Assembly (NCBI GenBank): GCA_023248995.1
Contig: JAHFDN010000001.1
Span: 62,001-126,000, forward strand
Source of the DNA: Candidatus Rokuibacteriota bacterium
GTDB taxonomy: Bacteria; Methylomirabilota; Methylomirabilia; Rokubacteriales; CSP1-6
Direction of reading: 5' to 3'
DNA length: 64,000 nt
Under the pieces are notes generated by a model. It was not told the origin of the DNA. It ran no database searches and worked only from the letters and a program-made list of their open reading frames with translations. How positions within the stretch are numbered: position 1 is the first letter of the stretch; every line of letters starts with the position of its first letter. Both the position numbers and the translations under genes were made by a program. This document shows, in pieces, positions 35,600 through 44,511 of this stretch.

Positions 35600-36544
35600 C
35601 TAGAACGTCAGGCTCAGGTAGCGCTCGCCCGTGTCGGGCAAGATGGTCACGACGACCTGCTCGGGGTCGAGCCGCGCGGCCACCTGGCAGGCGGCAAACA
35701 CGGCGGCGCCCGCCGATATTCCCACAAGCAGCCCTTCCTCGCGCGTCAGGCGTTTGGCCGTCGTGATGGCGTCCTCGTCCCGCACCTGGATGATCTCGTC
35801 GAGCACCTTGGGGTTCAGCACGCCCGGGACGAAGGAAGCCCCGATCCCCTGGATGGCGTGCGGGCGGCCCCTGCCGCCGGACAGAACGGGGGAGCGGGCC
35901 GGCTCCACGGCCACGATCTTGACGCCCGGCACCTTCTCCTTGAGCACCTCCCCGACCCCCGTGATGGTTCCCCCCGTCCCGACCCCGGCGACGAAGGCGT
36001 GGATCCGCCCCATGGTGGCGTCGAGAATCTCGAGCGCCGTCGTTCGCCGGTGGATCTCGGGGTTCGCCGGGTTCTCGAACTGCTGGGGCATGAAGTAGTC
36101 GGGATGCTCCCGGACGAGCTCCTGGGCGGCGTGCACGGCCCCGGTCATCCCTTCGATCGCCGGCGTCAGGTGGAGCTCCGCGCCGAGTCGGGCCAGGAGC
36201 CGCTGGCGTTCCACGCTCATGTCGTCCGGCATGGTCAGGATCAGCCGGTACTGCCGCACCGCCGAAACGATCGCCAGGCCGATTCCGGTGTTGCCGCTGG
36301 TGGGCTCGACGATGGTGGACCCCGGCCTGAGCAGCCCGCGCCGCTCGGCGTCGTCGATCATGCTGACGGCGATGCGGTCCTTCACGCTTCCGCCCGGGTT
36401 GAGGGATTCGAGCTTCGCGAGCACGGTCGCGCCGCCCGGACTGGGCAGGCGGTTGAGTCGGACGAGCGGGGTACTGCCGACCAGCTCCAGCACGGACGCG
36501 GCGATCTTGGGGCGGTCCGTCGCTTCTCCTCGGCGTTGCGCCAT
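35600..36544 (-). CDS. cysM: Cysteine synthase, CysM/CysK family
   Basis: A 314-residue fold-type II pyridoxal-phosphate enzyme. The Schiff-base lysine is in [11 protein letters not shown], the substrate loop is [12 protein letters not shown], and the phosphate loop is [16 protein letters not shown]. It would form cysteine from an activated serine and either sulfide or the thiocarboxylated carrier. Which sulfur donor is used cannot be read from sequence, but coupling to the carrier and JAMM genes points to the carrier route. The ATG at 36544 gives the normal start; the frame extends 13 codons upstream without family similarity. It lies 45 bases after the Rrf2 gene. Confidence 0.92.
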   Translation of the reverse strand: MAQRRGEATDRPKIAASVLELVGSTPLVRLNRLPSPGGATVLAKLESLNPGGSVKDRIAVSMIDDAERRGLLRPGSTIVEPTSGNTGIGLAIVSAVRQYRLILTMPDDMSVERQRLLARLGAELHLTPAIEGMTGAVHAAQELVREHPDYFMPQQFENPANPEIHRRTTALEILDATMGRIHAFVAGVGTGGTITGVGEVLKEKVPGVKIVAVEPARSPVLSGGRGRPHAIQGIGASFVPGVLNPKVLDEIIQVRDEDAITTAKRLTREEGLLVGISAGAAVFAACQVAARLDPEQVVVTILPDTGERYLSLTF

Positions 36545-36572
36545 GGCGCCCTTTCCTATCGAGGTGTCGTGG

Positions 36573-36584
36573 TTTGCCGGCAAA
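36573..36584. repeat. 12-bp perfect palindrome upstream of cysM
   Basis: TTTGCCGGCAAA is a perfect inverted repeat in the 45-base gap between the Rrf2 gene and cysM. It is too short and lacks the T run on the right side to be a terminator. It could be an operator half of the neighbouring Rrf2 protein; this is a guess. Confidence 0.4.
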
Positions 36585-36589
36585 AAAAA

Positions 36590-37036
36590 TTAAATATGGT
36601 ACATCGGCCGCGCGGCGCTCCGCCGCTGCTCGACCCGGCGACACAGGTCGGCGAACGAGATGCGGTCAACCACCCCGGAGACCGCCGCGGAGATCTCTCC
36701 CCAGAGGTCCTGGAGATCGCTGCTGTGGTCCGAGGCCCCACGCCGTGCGCCTCGCGGGCGCGCGTCCCCGCGCTCCAGGGAGCCTTCCATGGCACGGAGC
36801 ACCGAGCCGACGGTGATCTCGTCCGGCGGCCGTATCAGGTGATAGCCGCCGGCCGAGCCGCGCTTCGACTGCAGGAAGCCCGCGCCCTTGAGCAGGAGCA
36901 GGACCTGCTCCAGATAGCGCTGCGGGATCGCCTGCCGCCCGGCGATATCCTGAATCGGGATCAGCCCCGCGCCGTAGTGGAGGGCCAGATCCAGCATCGC
37001 CTTGATCGCGTATTCGCCCTTCGCCGAGATCCGCAT
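36590..37036 (-). CDS. Rrf2-family transcription regulator (CymR-like)
   Basis: A 148-residue regulator with an N-terminal winged helix: MRISAKGEYAIKAMLDLA, then QDIAGRQAIPQRYLEQVLLLL as recognition helix, then SKRGSAGGYHL as wing. It lacks the three-cysteine iron-sulfur cluster loop of IscR and NsrR; its only cysteine is C132. This resembles CymR, which represses cysteine-synthesis genes with the help of cysteine synthase. It is the first gene of an operon with cysM, carrier and JAMM genes, so control of cysteine supply by autoregulation is the natural inference. Confidence 0.9.
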   Translation of the reverse strand: MRISAKGEYAIKAMLDLALHYGAGLIPIQDIAGRQAIPQRYLEQVLLLLKGAGFLQSKRGSAGGYHLIRPPDEITVGSVLRAMEGSLERGDARPRGARRGASDHSSDLQDLWGEISAAVSGVVDRISFADLCRRVEQRRSAARPMYHI

Positions 37037-37065
37037 TGACGCGTGATGGCCGGTGGACCGCCCCC

Positions 37066-37095
37066 ACTCTACCGTCTGCCGTTTTCGCGTGTCAA
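37066..37095 (-). promoter_or_regulatory. Promoter of the Rrf2-cysM-carrier-JAMM-hemL operon
   Basis: TTGACA (37095-37090) and TAGAGT (37071-37066) with an 18-base spacer on the minus strand, overlapping the hemB stop codon. The leader to the Rrf2 ATG is about 25 bases. Confidence 0.7.
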
Positions 37096-38078
37096 GGCGT
37101 CCCGCCGCGCTCGAGGAGCCGGGCAGCGTCCTTGGCGAAATAGGTGATCACGAGGTCCGCGCCGGCCCGTCGGATCCCGACGAGGGCTTCCATCATCGCG
37201 CGCTCCTCGTCCAGCCAGCCGAGACGGCCCGCCGCCTTGATCATCGCGTACTCGCCCGACACCGAATAAGCCGCCACGGGCATGCCGAACTCGCCCTTCA
37301 CGCGCGCGATCACATCCAGGTACGGCAGCGCCGGCTTGACCATGACGATGTCGGCCCCCTCGTCGACGTCCAGCGCCACCTCTCGCATCGCCTCCATCGC
37401 GTTCGCGGGATCCATCTGGTAGGAGCGTCGATCCCCGAACTGCGGGGTGGACTCGGCGGCGTCCCGGAACGGACCGTAAAAGCTGGACGCGTACTTGGCG
37501 GAGTAGGCCATGATCGGACTCTCCGGAAATCCGGCCTCGTCGAGGGCCTCGCGGACCGCCGCCACCCGGCCGTCCATCATGTCCGACGGCGCCACCATGT
37601 CGGCGCCTGCCTCGACGTGGGACACGGCGGTTCGCGCCAAGAGGTCGAGGGTCGGATCGTTCTTCACCCGCCCGTCCTCCACGACGCCGCAGTGGCCGTG
37701 GCTCGTGTACTGGCAGAGGCACACGTCGGTAATCACCAGAAGGTCCGGGATCGTGTCCTTGACGGCCCGAATCGCCTGCTGGACGATCCCCGCCTCCGCG
37801 TAGGCCTCCGATCCCCGCGGGTCCTTCTCTTTCGGGATCCCGAAGAGGAGCACCGCCGGGATCCCCATTCCCGCCGCATCCTTCGCCTCCTTGACGAGCT
37901 CGTCGACGGACAGGCGATACTGGCCGGGCATGGAGGGAATCGGCTCGCGGACGCCCCGACCGTGCACGGTGAACAGGGGGTAGATGAGGTCGTCCACGCG
38001 AAGCGTGGTTTCCCGGATCAGGCTCCTCAGGAGCGGCGACTCGCGAAGTCGGCGCGGGCGGAAGACCGGGTACGGCAT
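37092..38078 (-). CDS. hemB: Porphobilinogen synthase (delta-aminolevulinate dehydratase)
   Basis: A 328-residue enzyme condensing two 5-aminolevulinates. The three-cysteine catalytic zinc site is [14 protein letters not shown]. The two active-site lysines are in MAYSAKYAS and in [11 protein letters not shown]. It is the last gene of ccsA-hemA-hemC-hemD-hemB, 13 bases after hemD. Confidence 0.97.
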   Translation of the reverse strand: MPYPVFRPRRLRESPLLRSLIRETTLRVDDLIYPLFTVHGRGVREPIPSMPGQYRLSVDELVKEAKDAAGMGIPAVLLFGIPKEKDPRGSEAYAEAGIVQQAIRAVKDTIPDLLVITDVCLCQYTSHGHCGVVEDGRVKNDPTLDLLARTAVSHVEAGADMVAPSDMMDGRVAAVREALDEAGFPESPIMAYSAKYASSFYGPFRDAAESTPQFGDRRSYQMDPANAMEAMREVALDVDEGADIVMVKPALPYLDVIARVKGEFGMPVAAYSVSGEYAMIKAAGRLGWLDEERAMMEALVGIRRAGADLVITYFAKDAARLLERGGTP

Positions 38079-38091
38079 TGGGCGGCTCCTT

Positions 38092-38898
38092 TCAGTTGTG
38101 ACTCGAATAGTAACCGATGATCGCGCGGACCAACCCCGGAATCGTGTACTCCGACGGCATGATGCGAGTGTCCCACCCGAACTCTGCCGCGGTGCCGGCC
38201 GTGATGGGGCCGATACACGCGACCACCACGTTCCGAAAGACAGAGCGGCGCTCGTCTTCGGAAAACATCGCCGCGAAGTTGCGCGCCGTGGACGAGCTCG
38301 TGAACGTCACCACGTCCACCTGATCGGCCGCGAGCGCGCTGCGCAACGCGGGGGCCCCCTCCTGCACGGGCAGGGTCCGGTAGGCCGGGACCTCCCGCAC
38401 CCGGGCGCCCAGCCGCTCGAGCTCCGTCGCCAGCAGATCTCGCGCCTGGGCTGCGCGCGGCAGGAGCACCCGATCCTCGGGGCGGATCAGCGCCCGCAGG
38501 CGTTCCAGCAACCCCTCCGCCCGATACTCCTCCGGGACCAGCTCGGGCCGGATGCCCCACTCCTCGAGCGCCGCCGCGGTCGCCGGGCCGATGGCGGCGA
38601 CGCGGGCGTTCGAGAGGTCGCGCGCGCTCTTTGCCTTCGCGGCGAGGCGGTGCCGAACGCTCTCGACGCCGTTGACGCTCGTAAAGATGATCCAGTGGAA
38701 TCGCTCGAGCTCGGCGATCGCGCGATCGAGCGGCTCCCACGACTCCGGAGGCTCGATCCGGATTGTGGGGAGCTCGAGCACCACCGCGCCCGCCTCCTCC
38801 AGGAGGCGACGCAGGTGCCCCGCCTGCTCCCGCGCGCGGGTGATCACGACCCGCCTTCCGGCGAGCGGGCGCGACCGAACACCCGGACTGATGGTCAT
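38092..38898 (-). CDS. hemD: Uroporphyrinogen-III synthase
   Basis: A 268-residue protein with the two-domain HemD pattern: [20 protein letters not shown] at the start, [30 protein letters not shown], then [13 protein letters not shown] and [15 protein letters not shown]. It cyclises hydroxymethylbilane to uroporphyrinogen III. The family is poorly conserved, but position and these repeats make the call firm. The ATG at 38898 overlaps the hemC stop by four bases; a longer frame reading into hemC is spurious. Unlike many HemD proteins, it is not fused to a methyltransferase domain. Confidence 0.93.
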   Translation of the reverse strand: MTISPGVRSRPLAGRRVVITRAREQAGHLRRLLEEAGAVVLELPTIRIEPPESWEPLDRAIAELERFHWIIFTSVNGVESVRHRLAAKAKSARDLSNARVAAIGPATAAALEEWGIRPELVPEEYRAEGLLERLRALIRPEDRVLLPRAAQARDLLATELERLGARVREVPAYRTLPVQEGAPALRSALAADQVDVVTFTSSSTARNFAAMFSEDERRSVFRNVVVACIGPITAGTAAEFGWDTRIMPSEYTIPGLVRAIIGYYSSHN

Positions 38899-39830
38899 GG
38901 CTTCCCCGCCTCGACCGCGCGGAGGATGGCTCCAGCCCCGCGGGCCATGAGCTCCTCGGCCAGCCTCTGGCCGAGCAACCCGGCGCCGGTGGCAGCGCCC
39001 GTCGTCTGCCCGCGCAGCACCTGCCGACCGTCGAGGCTCGCCACGAGACCTCGCAGAACGAGCTCGCCGTTCACAAACCGGGCGTGGGCGGCCACGGGAG
39101 TGTGACAGCTGGCCCCGAGGTGTCGCAGGAACGAGCGTTCCGCTTCGGCCCGCCATCGCGTCTCCTGGTGGTCCACGCCTTTCGAGAGTTCGAGCCACCG
39201 GCGGTCATCCGCGCGCGCCTCCACGGCGAGGATGCCCTGCCCGACGGCCGGCACGAAGAGGTCCGGGTCGAGCGGCTCGGCGCGGTCCGGCTCAAGGCCG
39301 AGCCTCGCGAGGCCGGCCGCCGCGATCACGATCGCGTCCCAGGCGCCCGCCGAAAGCTTCTGAAGACGCGTGTCCACGTTGCCCCGGATCGGCTCGATCC
39401 GCAGGTCGTCTCTCTCGGAGAGGAGGAGCGCCCGGCGCCTGAGGCTCGACGTCCCGACGCTGGCGCCCCGGGGAAGATCGCCGAGGCCACCACCCGTCCG
39501 GCTCACCAGCACGTCGCGGGGGTCGTCTCGGGGGGGAAACGCCACCAGGCGAAGCGCGTCCGGAAGCGCGGCGGGGAGGTCCTTCAGGCTGTGGACTGCG
39601 AGATCCACGCGTCCGTCGAGCAACGCCTCCTCCAGTTCCTTGACGAAAAGCCCTTTCCCGCCGAGATTGCCGAGCGAGACCTGGGCCAACCGATCTCCCG
39701 ACGTCTTCATCGGGACGATCTCCACGCTCACGACCGAACCGGATCGCCGCAGACAGTCGGCCACCATCGCGGCCTGACGAAGCGCTAGGGCGCTGCCCCG
39801 GGTCCCCAGGCGAAGCCGTTCCCCGCTCAC
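38895..39830 (-). CDS. hemC: Hydroxymethylbilane synthase (porphobilinogen deaminase)
   Basis: A 311-residue enzyme polymerising four porphobilinogens. Signatures include LRLGTRGSALALRQA, VHSLKDLPAALP, VGTSSLRRRALLL, IRGNVDTRL and the cofactor-binding Cys in LGASCHTPVAAHA. The GTG at 39830 overlaps the hemA stop by four bases (GTGA). Confidence 0.97.
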   Translation of the reverse strand: MSGERLRLGTRGSALALRQAAMVADCLRRSGSVVSVEIVPMKTSGDRLAQVSLGNLGGKGLFVKELEEALLDGRVDLAVHSLKDLPAALPDALRLVAFPPRDDPRDVLVSRTGGGLGDLPRGASVGTSSLRRRALLLSERDDLRIEPIRGNVDTRLQKLSAGAWDAIVIAAAGLARLGLEPDRAEPLDPDLFVPAVGQGILAVEARADDRRWLELSKGVDHQETRWRAEAERSFLRHLGASCHTPVAAHARFVNGELVLRGLVASLDGRQVLRGQTTGAATGAGLLGQRLAEELMARGAGAILRAVEAGKP

Positions 39831-41110
39831 TCGTCGTGCCGCCCACGGCCGAGGCCAAATAGCTCGTGGATCATCTCCGTCCAGCTGCGCCCCTGGCCGC
39901 TGCGGGACGACTCGCGGAGCTTGACGATCGGGGTGTGGAGGATCTTGTTGACGATCGACTGGGAAAGGGCGTCCATGGCCTGACGGGTCCGGAGATCCGC
40001 GTCGGGGAGGTTCTCCAGCGCCTTCGCCACCTCGCCGCGTCGGATGCCTTCCAGGCGCTCGCGCAGGGACACGATCGTCGGCACCACCTCCAAGTCGTGG
40101 CCGTGCGCCACGAACCGGGCCACTTCGCGCTCCACCAGCGCCTCGGCCTTCTGCGCCTCCCGCAGCCGCTCCCTCAGGTTGGACTCGACGACCTGCTTGA
40201 GATCGTCGATGTCATAAGAGAAGACGGTCTCGAGCTCGTTGATCCCCGGCTCGACGTCGCGGGGGACGCCGATGTCGATGAAGAAGAGGGGGCGTGAGCG
40301 GCGCGTCTCGAGCGCGCCCTCGACGTCCGTCTTCCGCACGATGGGCTCCGGGGCGCCGGTGGACGTGATCACGATGTCCACCGCCGCGAGCGCGCCCGGC
40401 CATTCGTCGAAGGGCACCGGGGTTCCCGCGAGCACCCGCGCCATTTCCTGCGCCCGCCTCCAGGTTCGGTTGGCCACGAAAATCGGGAACGCCCCCTGGT
40501 CCACCAGGTGCTTGGCCGCCAGCTCGCCCATCTTGCCGGCCCCGATCAGCAGCACGGACTTGCCGTCGAGACTCCCGAAGATTTTCCGGGCCAGCTCCAC
40601 GGCGGCGTACGAGACCGAGACGGCATGTCGCGCCAGCTCGGTCTCAGTTCTGACCTTCTTGGCGACCCCGAAGGCCCGGCTCCAGAGGCGGTGGAGGCGG
40701 GGACCGACCGTCTGGCAGCCCTGGGCCAGGGCGAAGGCCTCTTTGACCTGTCCCAGGATCTGCGGCTCCCCGATGATCATCGAGTCCAGGCTGGCCGCCA
40801 CGCGGAAGCAGTGGGCGACCGCCTCGGCTCCCGATTTGGTGTAGAGCAGGGTTTCGAGGGAGGTGGGGTCCACGCCGCGATGCTGGCCGAGTCGGCGGAA
40901 CGCGAGGGCGCGCGCCTCCCCGGGCGCCTCGGCTACGCCGTAGACCTCGACGCGGTTACAGGTGGAGACGATCATCACCTCGGAGACCACGCCGGTGGCG
41001 CAGAGGTCCACGAGGATCTCGCGGAGCTTGTCCTCCTCCACGACCAGCTGCTCGCGCACGGCGATCGGCGCGGTCTTGTGGCTGAGACCCGAGATGAACA
41101 GCTCAGGCAT
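39827..41110 (-). CDS. hemA: Glutamyl-tRNA reductase
   Basis: A 427-residue enzyme of the C5 heme pathway reducing glutamyl-tRNA to glutamate semialdehyde. The catalytic cysteine is C51 in STCNRVEVYG; GEPQILGQVKEAF and VLLIGAGKMGELAAKHL (NADPH site) follow, and a C-terminal helical dimer domain ends the protein. The ATG at 41110 shares one base with the stop of the ccsA-like gene. Its product goes to HemL (33550). Confidence 0.97.
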   Translation of the reverse strand: MPELFISGLSHKTAPIAVREQLVVEEDKLREILVDLCATGVVSEVMIVSTCNRVEVYGVAEAPGEARALAFRRLGQHRGVDPTSLETLLYTKSGAEAVAHCFRVAASLDSMIIGEPQILGQVKEAFALAQGCQTVGPRLHRLWSRAFGVAKKVRTETELARHAVSVSYAAVELARKIFGSLDGKSVLLIGAGKMGELAAKHLVDQGAFPIFVANRTWRRAQEMARVLAGTPVPFDEWPGALAAVDIVITSTGAPEPIVRKTDVEGALETRRSRPLFFIDIGVPRDVEPGINELETVFSYDIDDLKQVVESNLRERLREAQKAEALVEREVARFVAHGHDLEVVPTIVSLRERLEGIRRGEVAKALENLPDADLRTRQAMDALSQSIVNKILHTPIVKLRESSRSGQGRSWTEMIHELFGLGRGRHDE

Positions 41111-41919
41111 TACGAGCCGTGCCGGCCGGGGAGCAGGAGCCCGGCGCCGAGCGTCAGCGCGAGAGCGCCGAACCCGACCACGGCGAAGAAGGCCGCGCGC
41201 CGGCCGCGCCATCCCGCGATGGCCCGGCCCCCGAGCGTCGCGGCGTAGACGAGCCATGCCAGGACGGAGAGAAGCGCCAGGGGGTCAAACGTGAACAGGC
41301 TGCCCCATGCGGTGCGGGCCCACAGGGCTCCCAGAAACAGGCCGAGCGTCAAGAACGGAAAGCCCAGCGTCAGCGCCCGATAGGTTATCCGGTCCAGCGT
41401 CTCGAGGGACGGGAGCCGGTAGTAGAGGGCGCCGGGGCGCTTTGCCTTCAGCTGCCGCTCCTGGAGCAGATACATGACGCCCCCGGCGAAGTTCAGGACG
41501 AAGGCCGAAATGCCCAGCATCGCCAGCGTCACGTGACCCCAGATCCAGGCGCTCCTCAGGGCGGGAGCCAGGTTGGTGAGGCCCGGCGGGAGCCACGCCG
41601 CCGAGACGCCCAGGACCGACACGAGCGGCAGCACGAAAGCCCCGAGCACCTTGACCCCGTACTGCCGCTCTGCCCACAGGGTGAAGAGCACAGCGGCCCA
41701 CGCCACCACCGACATGGCCTCGACGAGCGTGCCGAGCGGGGGACGACCCAGTTCGACCCCCCGGACGACAAGGGCCAGCGTGTGGACGACCCAGCCCCCT
41801 TGCGTCAGGAGTGAGGCGGCTCGATGGATACGGTCCTGGCGCTGGATGAGGTGCACCAGCGCCAGCGCGGTCGCGCCCACATACGCCAGGAGGGCCAGGT
41901 CCAGGAGCACCAGGTTCAC
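41110..41919 (-). CDS. Cytochrome c assembly protein CcsA/HemX family
   Basis: A 269-residue membrane protein with eight hydrophobic segments. It contains histidines of the family type (LVHLIQRQ, HTLALVVRG, IWGHVTLAMLGISAFVLNFA) but no clear WWD heme-handling motif, so HemX is the closer match. HemX proteins sit beside hemA and influence its level or serve cytochrome c assembly. The GTG at 41919 is the likely start because it follows a GGGTGG site and gives a full helix set; the frame remains open upstream without similarity. It heads the hem operon. Confidence 0.87.
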   Translation of the reverse strand: MNLVLLDLALLAYVGATALALVHLIQRQDRIHRAASLLTQGGWVVHTLALVVRGVELGRPPLGTLVEAMSVVAWAAVLFTLWAERQYGVKVLGAFVLPLVSVLGVSAAWLPPGLTNLAPALRSAWIWGHVTLAMLGISAFVLNFAGGVMYLLQERQLKAKRPGALYYRLPSLETLDRITYRALTLGFPFLTLGLFLGALWARTAWGSLFTFDPLALLSVLAWLVYAATLGGRAIAGWRGRRAAFFAVVGFGALALTLGAGLLLPGRHGS

Positions 41920-41977
41920 CAGGCCACCACCCTCACTCTCTCCCTGCGTCTGGAAACTCGGCAAAAAACCTACGAAA

Positions 41978-42006
41978 AGTCTATCAGCCCGGTGCCGCAC
42001 TTTCAA
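41978..42006 (-). promoter_or_regulatory. Promoter of the ccsA/hemX-hemACDB operon
   Basis: TTGAAA (42006-42001) and TAGACT (41983-41978) with a 17-base spacer on the minus strand. It lies in the 194-base gap between fdhE and the ccsA-like gene, the longest gap in the window. Besides this promoter I see only short hairpins there and no gene. Confidence 0.65.
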
Positions 42007-42113
42007 GATAGAGTTGACAGACTCTCTCTTGTGCACCTGGAGCACGTGGGAGGACCAACCGATTCTGCCCGGAGGGGGAACTGGGAGGTACGATCTTCGT
42101 GGACGGCGGGCCG

Positions 42114-42995
42114 TCACCCCGGCGTTGAGCCCGGTGGCGCGAGCTGGATCAGGCTCGGCGTGGCCCGCCAGTACCCTTTGCCGCGGGCGATCACATCCAG
42201 GTGCGGCGTCCCCCAGTCCTCGATCAGCGCGGACGCGGCGTTCCAGCGGACGCGGCGATCCACCCCCTTGATGTAGCCCCGACACACGTCGCACGCCTCG
42301 ATCAGGTAGCCTTCCTCCTGCTCCTCGGCGGCCAAGCGCGTGAGCGTCCTGGCGTCGCGGTTATCGCAGAACGGGCACCGGAGTCGCCCGATGCTCCAAC
42401 GGCCCCCGCAGAGCGCGCATGAGAGCCAGCGCTTGCCGTCGTCAGCGAGGTCGGCGAACGCGGGTGGGGCCGAGCAGAACGGGCAGGCGCCTACGTCCCA
42501 GAGGTCGGGCGAGAACAGGGGCTGGACCCGCCCGAAGTACGCCTCGAGCGGAGGACGGAGCCCGACGTAGGTGATGAAGGAGAGGAGGTCGGCGGAGATT
42601 CCCAGCGCCTCGCCCTCCCGGCGCCTCCCCTCGCCGCTCAACCCTGGCAGGAGCGATTCGGGAGCGAGCCGCCCCTCATCCCACGCCTCCGCGAAGCGGC
42701 TCACGGCCTGTGCCTCCTCCTCGCCCAGGGCGGCGAGTTCCTGCAGAACCGGCGCCAGGAGCGGCTCGAGCGAGTCCCGGTCGAACGCGGGGGGCGAGCT
42801 GACGATGACCGCGACGCCGGCGTGCCAACGCCTCCGGCATTCGTCCTGGTCCAGACCAAGGACGGGGATACCAGGCGGCGCCCAGCGCCCCCACGCGTCG
42901 AGGACGACGCCAAAGAGATGGAGCGAATCCTGGAAGGCGGGTCTCCGCGTGAGGAGGTCTTCCCACTCGGCCGCAAGGGTTGCGTGCTGAGGCAT
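42114..42995 (-). CDS. fdhE: Formate dehydrogenase accessory protein FdhE
   Basis: A 293-residue cytoplasmic protein. The C-terminal half carries four CxxC pairs, CPFC, CALC, CPFC and CDVC, which bind iron in rubredoxin-like sites of FdhE. FdhE helps mature formate dehydrogenase before Tat export. The ATG at 42995 is nine bases after the fdhD stop. It is the last gene of the aox-fdhD-fdhE group. Confidence 0.92.
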   Translation of the reverse strand: MPQHATLAAEWEDLLTRRPAFQDSLHLFGVVLDAWGRWAPPGIPVLGLDQDECRRRWHAGVAVIVSSPPAFDRDSLEPLLAPVLQELAALGEEEAQAVSRFAEAWDEGRLAPESLLPGLSGEGRRREGEALGISADLLSFITYVGLRPPLEAYFGRVQPLFSPDLWDVGACPFCSAPPAFADLADDGKRWLSCALCGGRWSIGRLRCPFCDNRDARTLTRLAAEEQEEGYLIEACDVCRGYIKGVDRRVRWNAASALIEDWGTPHLDVIARGKGYWRATPSLIQLAPPGSTPG

Positions 42996-43004
42996 GGGCG
43001 GGAC

Positions 43005-43760
43005 TCAGAGCAGGCTGACGTCCACCGCGTCGCCCGCGTAGAGGTTGAGGCTGTCGGACCGCACGTACCCGACGATCGTGACGCCGAGCTGCTCGGCGAG
43101 GCTGACAGCCATCTCGGTCGGAGAAGTCCGGGAGGCGATCAGCGGCACGCCCATGCGCACGGCCTTGAGCAGCATCTCGGAGGAGATCCGTCCCGTGGAC
43201 AGGAGGATCCGGTCGGTCGTCGGCACCTCCTTGAGCAGGGCTTCGCCCTTCACCTTGTCCACCGCGTTGTGGCGCCCGACGTCCTCGGCGACGATGAGCA
43301 GCCGATCTCCGTCGGCCAGCGCGGCGCCGTGGATCCCCCGGGACGCCCGATAGTTCACGCCCGCGGCGAACAGCTCGCGCATCCGGTCGGACAGCTGCTG
43401 GGGGCGAACCTTGAGCGCCGACCGGATCCGGGGAAAGAGGCGGGGGTCGATGCGGAACGTGATGCCGCCCCCGCACCCCGACGTGAGAATCCGCTCCGTG
43501 GGAAGCTCCACCTCGCGCATCAGGGTCACATCCGCCCTACCGTCCACTTCCGAGACCTCGAGCCGTCGGATGTCGTCGAGCGACCCGATAACTTTCTCCA
43601 GCCAGAGGTAGCCGACCACCAAACAGTCGAGCTTGAGGGGGGAGCACAGGAGGGTGATGAACTTTTTCCCGTTCACGTGGACGACGAGCGGCTGCTCGCG
43701 CACGACCTCGCCCTTGACCTCCTGGGCGCGACCCCCCTTTAGCTGGATGAAGCTCCGCAT
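43005..43760 (-). CDS. fdhD: FdhD, sulfurtransferase for formate dehydrogenase maturation
   Basis: A 251-residue protein that passes sulfur to the molybdenum cofactor of formate dehydrogenase. Family segments are EQPLVVHVNGK, ILTSGCGGGITF and VAEDVGRHNAVDKV, then LLSTGRISSEML. Enterobacterial FdhD has a CxxC pair in the flexible loop; here only C96 is present in TSGCGGG. The ATG at 43760 matches the usual start; an upstream extension overlaps the di-iron gene. It follows the AOX-like gene by 32 bases. Confidence 0.94.
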   Translation of the reverse strand: MRSFIQLKGGRAQEVKGEVVREQPLVVHVNGKKFITLLCSPLKLDCLVVGYLWLEKVIGSLDDIRRLEVSEVDGRADVTLMREVELPTERILTSGCGGGITFRIDPRLFPRIRSALKVRPQQLSDRMRELFAAGVNYRASRGIHGAALADGDRLLIVAEDVGRHNAVDKVKGEALLKEVPTTDRILLSTGRISSEMLLKAVRMGVPLIASRTSPTEMAVSLAEQLGVTIVGYVRSDSLNLYAGDAVDVSLL

Positions 43761-43792
43761 GGGCTCCCCGGTCCGGATATTGTAACAGACGG

Positions 43793-44449
43793 TCAGCGGA
43801 AGCGCGCCTCTTCGACCCGGGCTAGGCTCTCGAGCTTGTGAACCCGCTCGTCGTACCCGATCTGACGGAAGAGATCCGCCAGCGACCCAAAGCGGCCGTA
43901 GTCGTCGGCGAACATGCTCTCGAAGGGCTCGGCCTCGAGTGCGGGATTCTCGGCCACGTACTCCATGTACTCGTGCTCGGCGTGATCCTCGAAGTGGGCG
44001 TTCAAGAGATAGCTCCGCGCCGGGCGGATGACATAGAGGAGCCACGAGATGTGGTAGTAGATGAAGGCGATCACCTGGGGGAGGAGCCGGTACCAGGGGA
44101 AGTTTTCGTGGATGTGTTTTCTGTCCGTGAGCTCTTCCAGGATCAAGAGGTGCCACTGCTCGTTGTCCTGCTGGATCCGGCTCTCTTTGACCCGGTCGAA
44201 GATGCGTCGCGCCAAGTCGGGGTAGGCATGGGTATGGGTGATCGCAATGTAGGCGACGTGCTCCCACGATTGGTAAGGCACTCGGGCAATAACCTCGAGA
44301 ACCTTGAACTTGCTGAGGGTCTTACGACGGCCGTACAGCAGATCCATCCCGACGAAGAGGAGGCGGGCGAGCAGACCGTAGCGCATCCGGGGGGAGGCCA
44401 GAGTCTTCTCCTGCTCTAGCTTCAGCCGGTCTGAGGTCAACCGTTCCAT
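43793..44449 (-). CDS. Alternative oxidase/plastid terminal oxidase-like di-iron protein
   Basis: A 218-residue protein with the ligand set of AOX/PTOX quinol oxidases. E63 is in YQSWEHVAY, E97 and H100 in DNEQWHLL, E154 and H156 in FEDHAEHEYMEY, and E201 and H204 in GYDERVHKLE. Amphipathic helices between about 120 and 150 (VIAFIYYHISWLLYVIRP) suit monotopic membrane binding. Such enzymes oxidise quinol with oxygen and without proton pumping. The gene lies after the terminator of the fdhA-fdhB-nrfD operon and before fdhD and fdhE. The fit is by motif reading; overall similarity needs a search. Another di-iron carboxylate enzyme remains possible. Confidence 0.75.
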   Translation of the reverse strand: MERLTSDRLKLEQEKTLASPRMRYGLLARLLFVGMDLLYGRRKTLSKFKVLEVIARVPYQSWEHVAYIAITHTHAYPDLARRIFDRVKESRIQQDNEQWHLLILEELTDRKHIHENFPWYRLLPQVIAFIYYHISWLLYVIRPARSYLLNAHFEDHAEHEYMEYVAENPALEAEPFESMFADDYGRFGSLADLFRQIGYDERVHKLESLARVEEARFR

Positions 44450-44457
44450 CTAGCCGC

Positions 44458-44487
44458 AAAAAGGAAGAGGCCCCCACGGGGCCTCTT
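44458..44487 (-). terminator. Intrinsic terminator after the fdhA-fdhB-nrfD operon
   Basis: On the minus strand AAGAGGCCCC, a GTG loop and GGGGCCTCTT form a ten-base-pair perfect stem, followed by CC and five T. It lies between nrfD and the AOX-like gene, only nine bases before the latter's ATG. Readthrough or a control device is possible. Confidence 0.9.
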
Positions 44488-44511
44488 CAGCATTCAGCGC
44501 GCCGCTTCGAG

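Noticed and set aside
36573-36592. Palindrome plus A/T run after the Rrf2 gene as an intrinsic terminator
   Set aside because: On the minus strand the T run comes before the hairpin rather than after it, which is the wrong order for termination.
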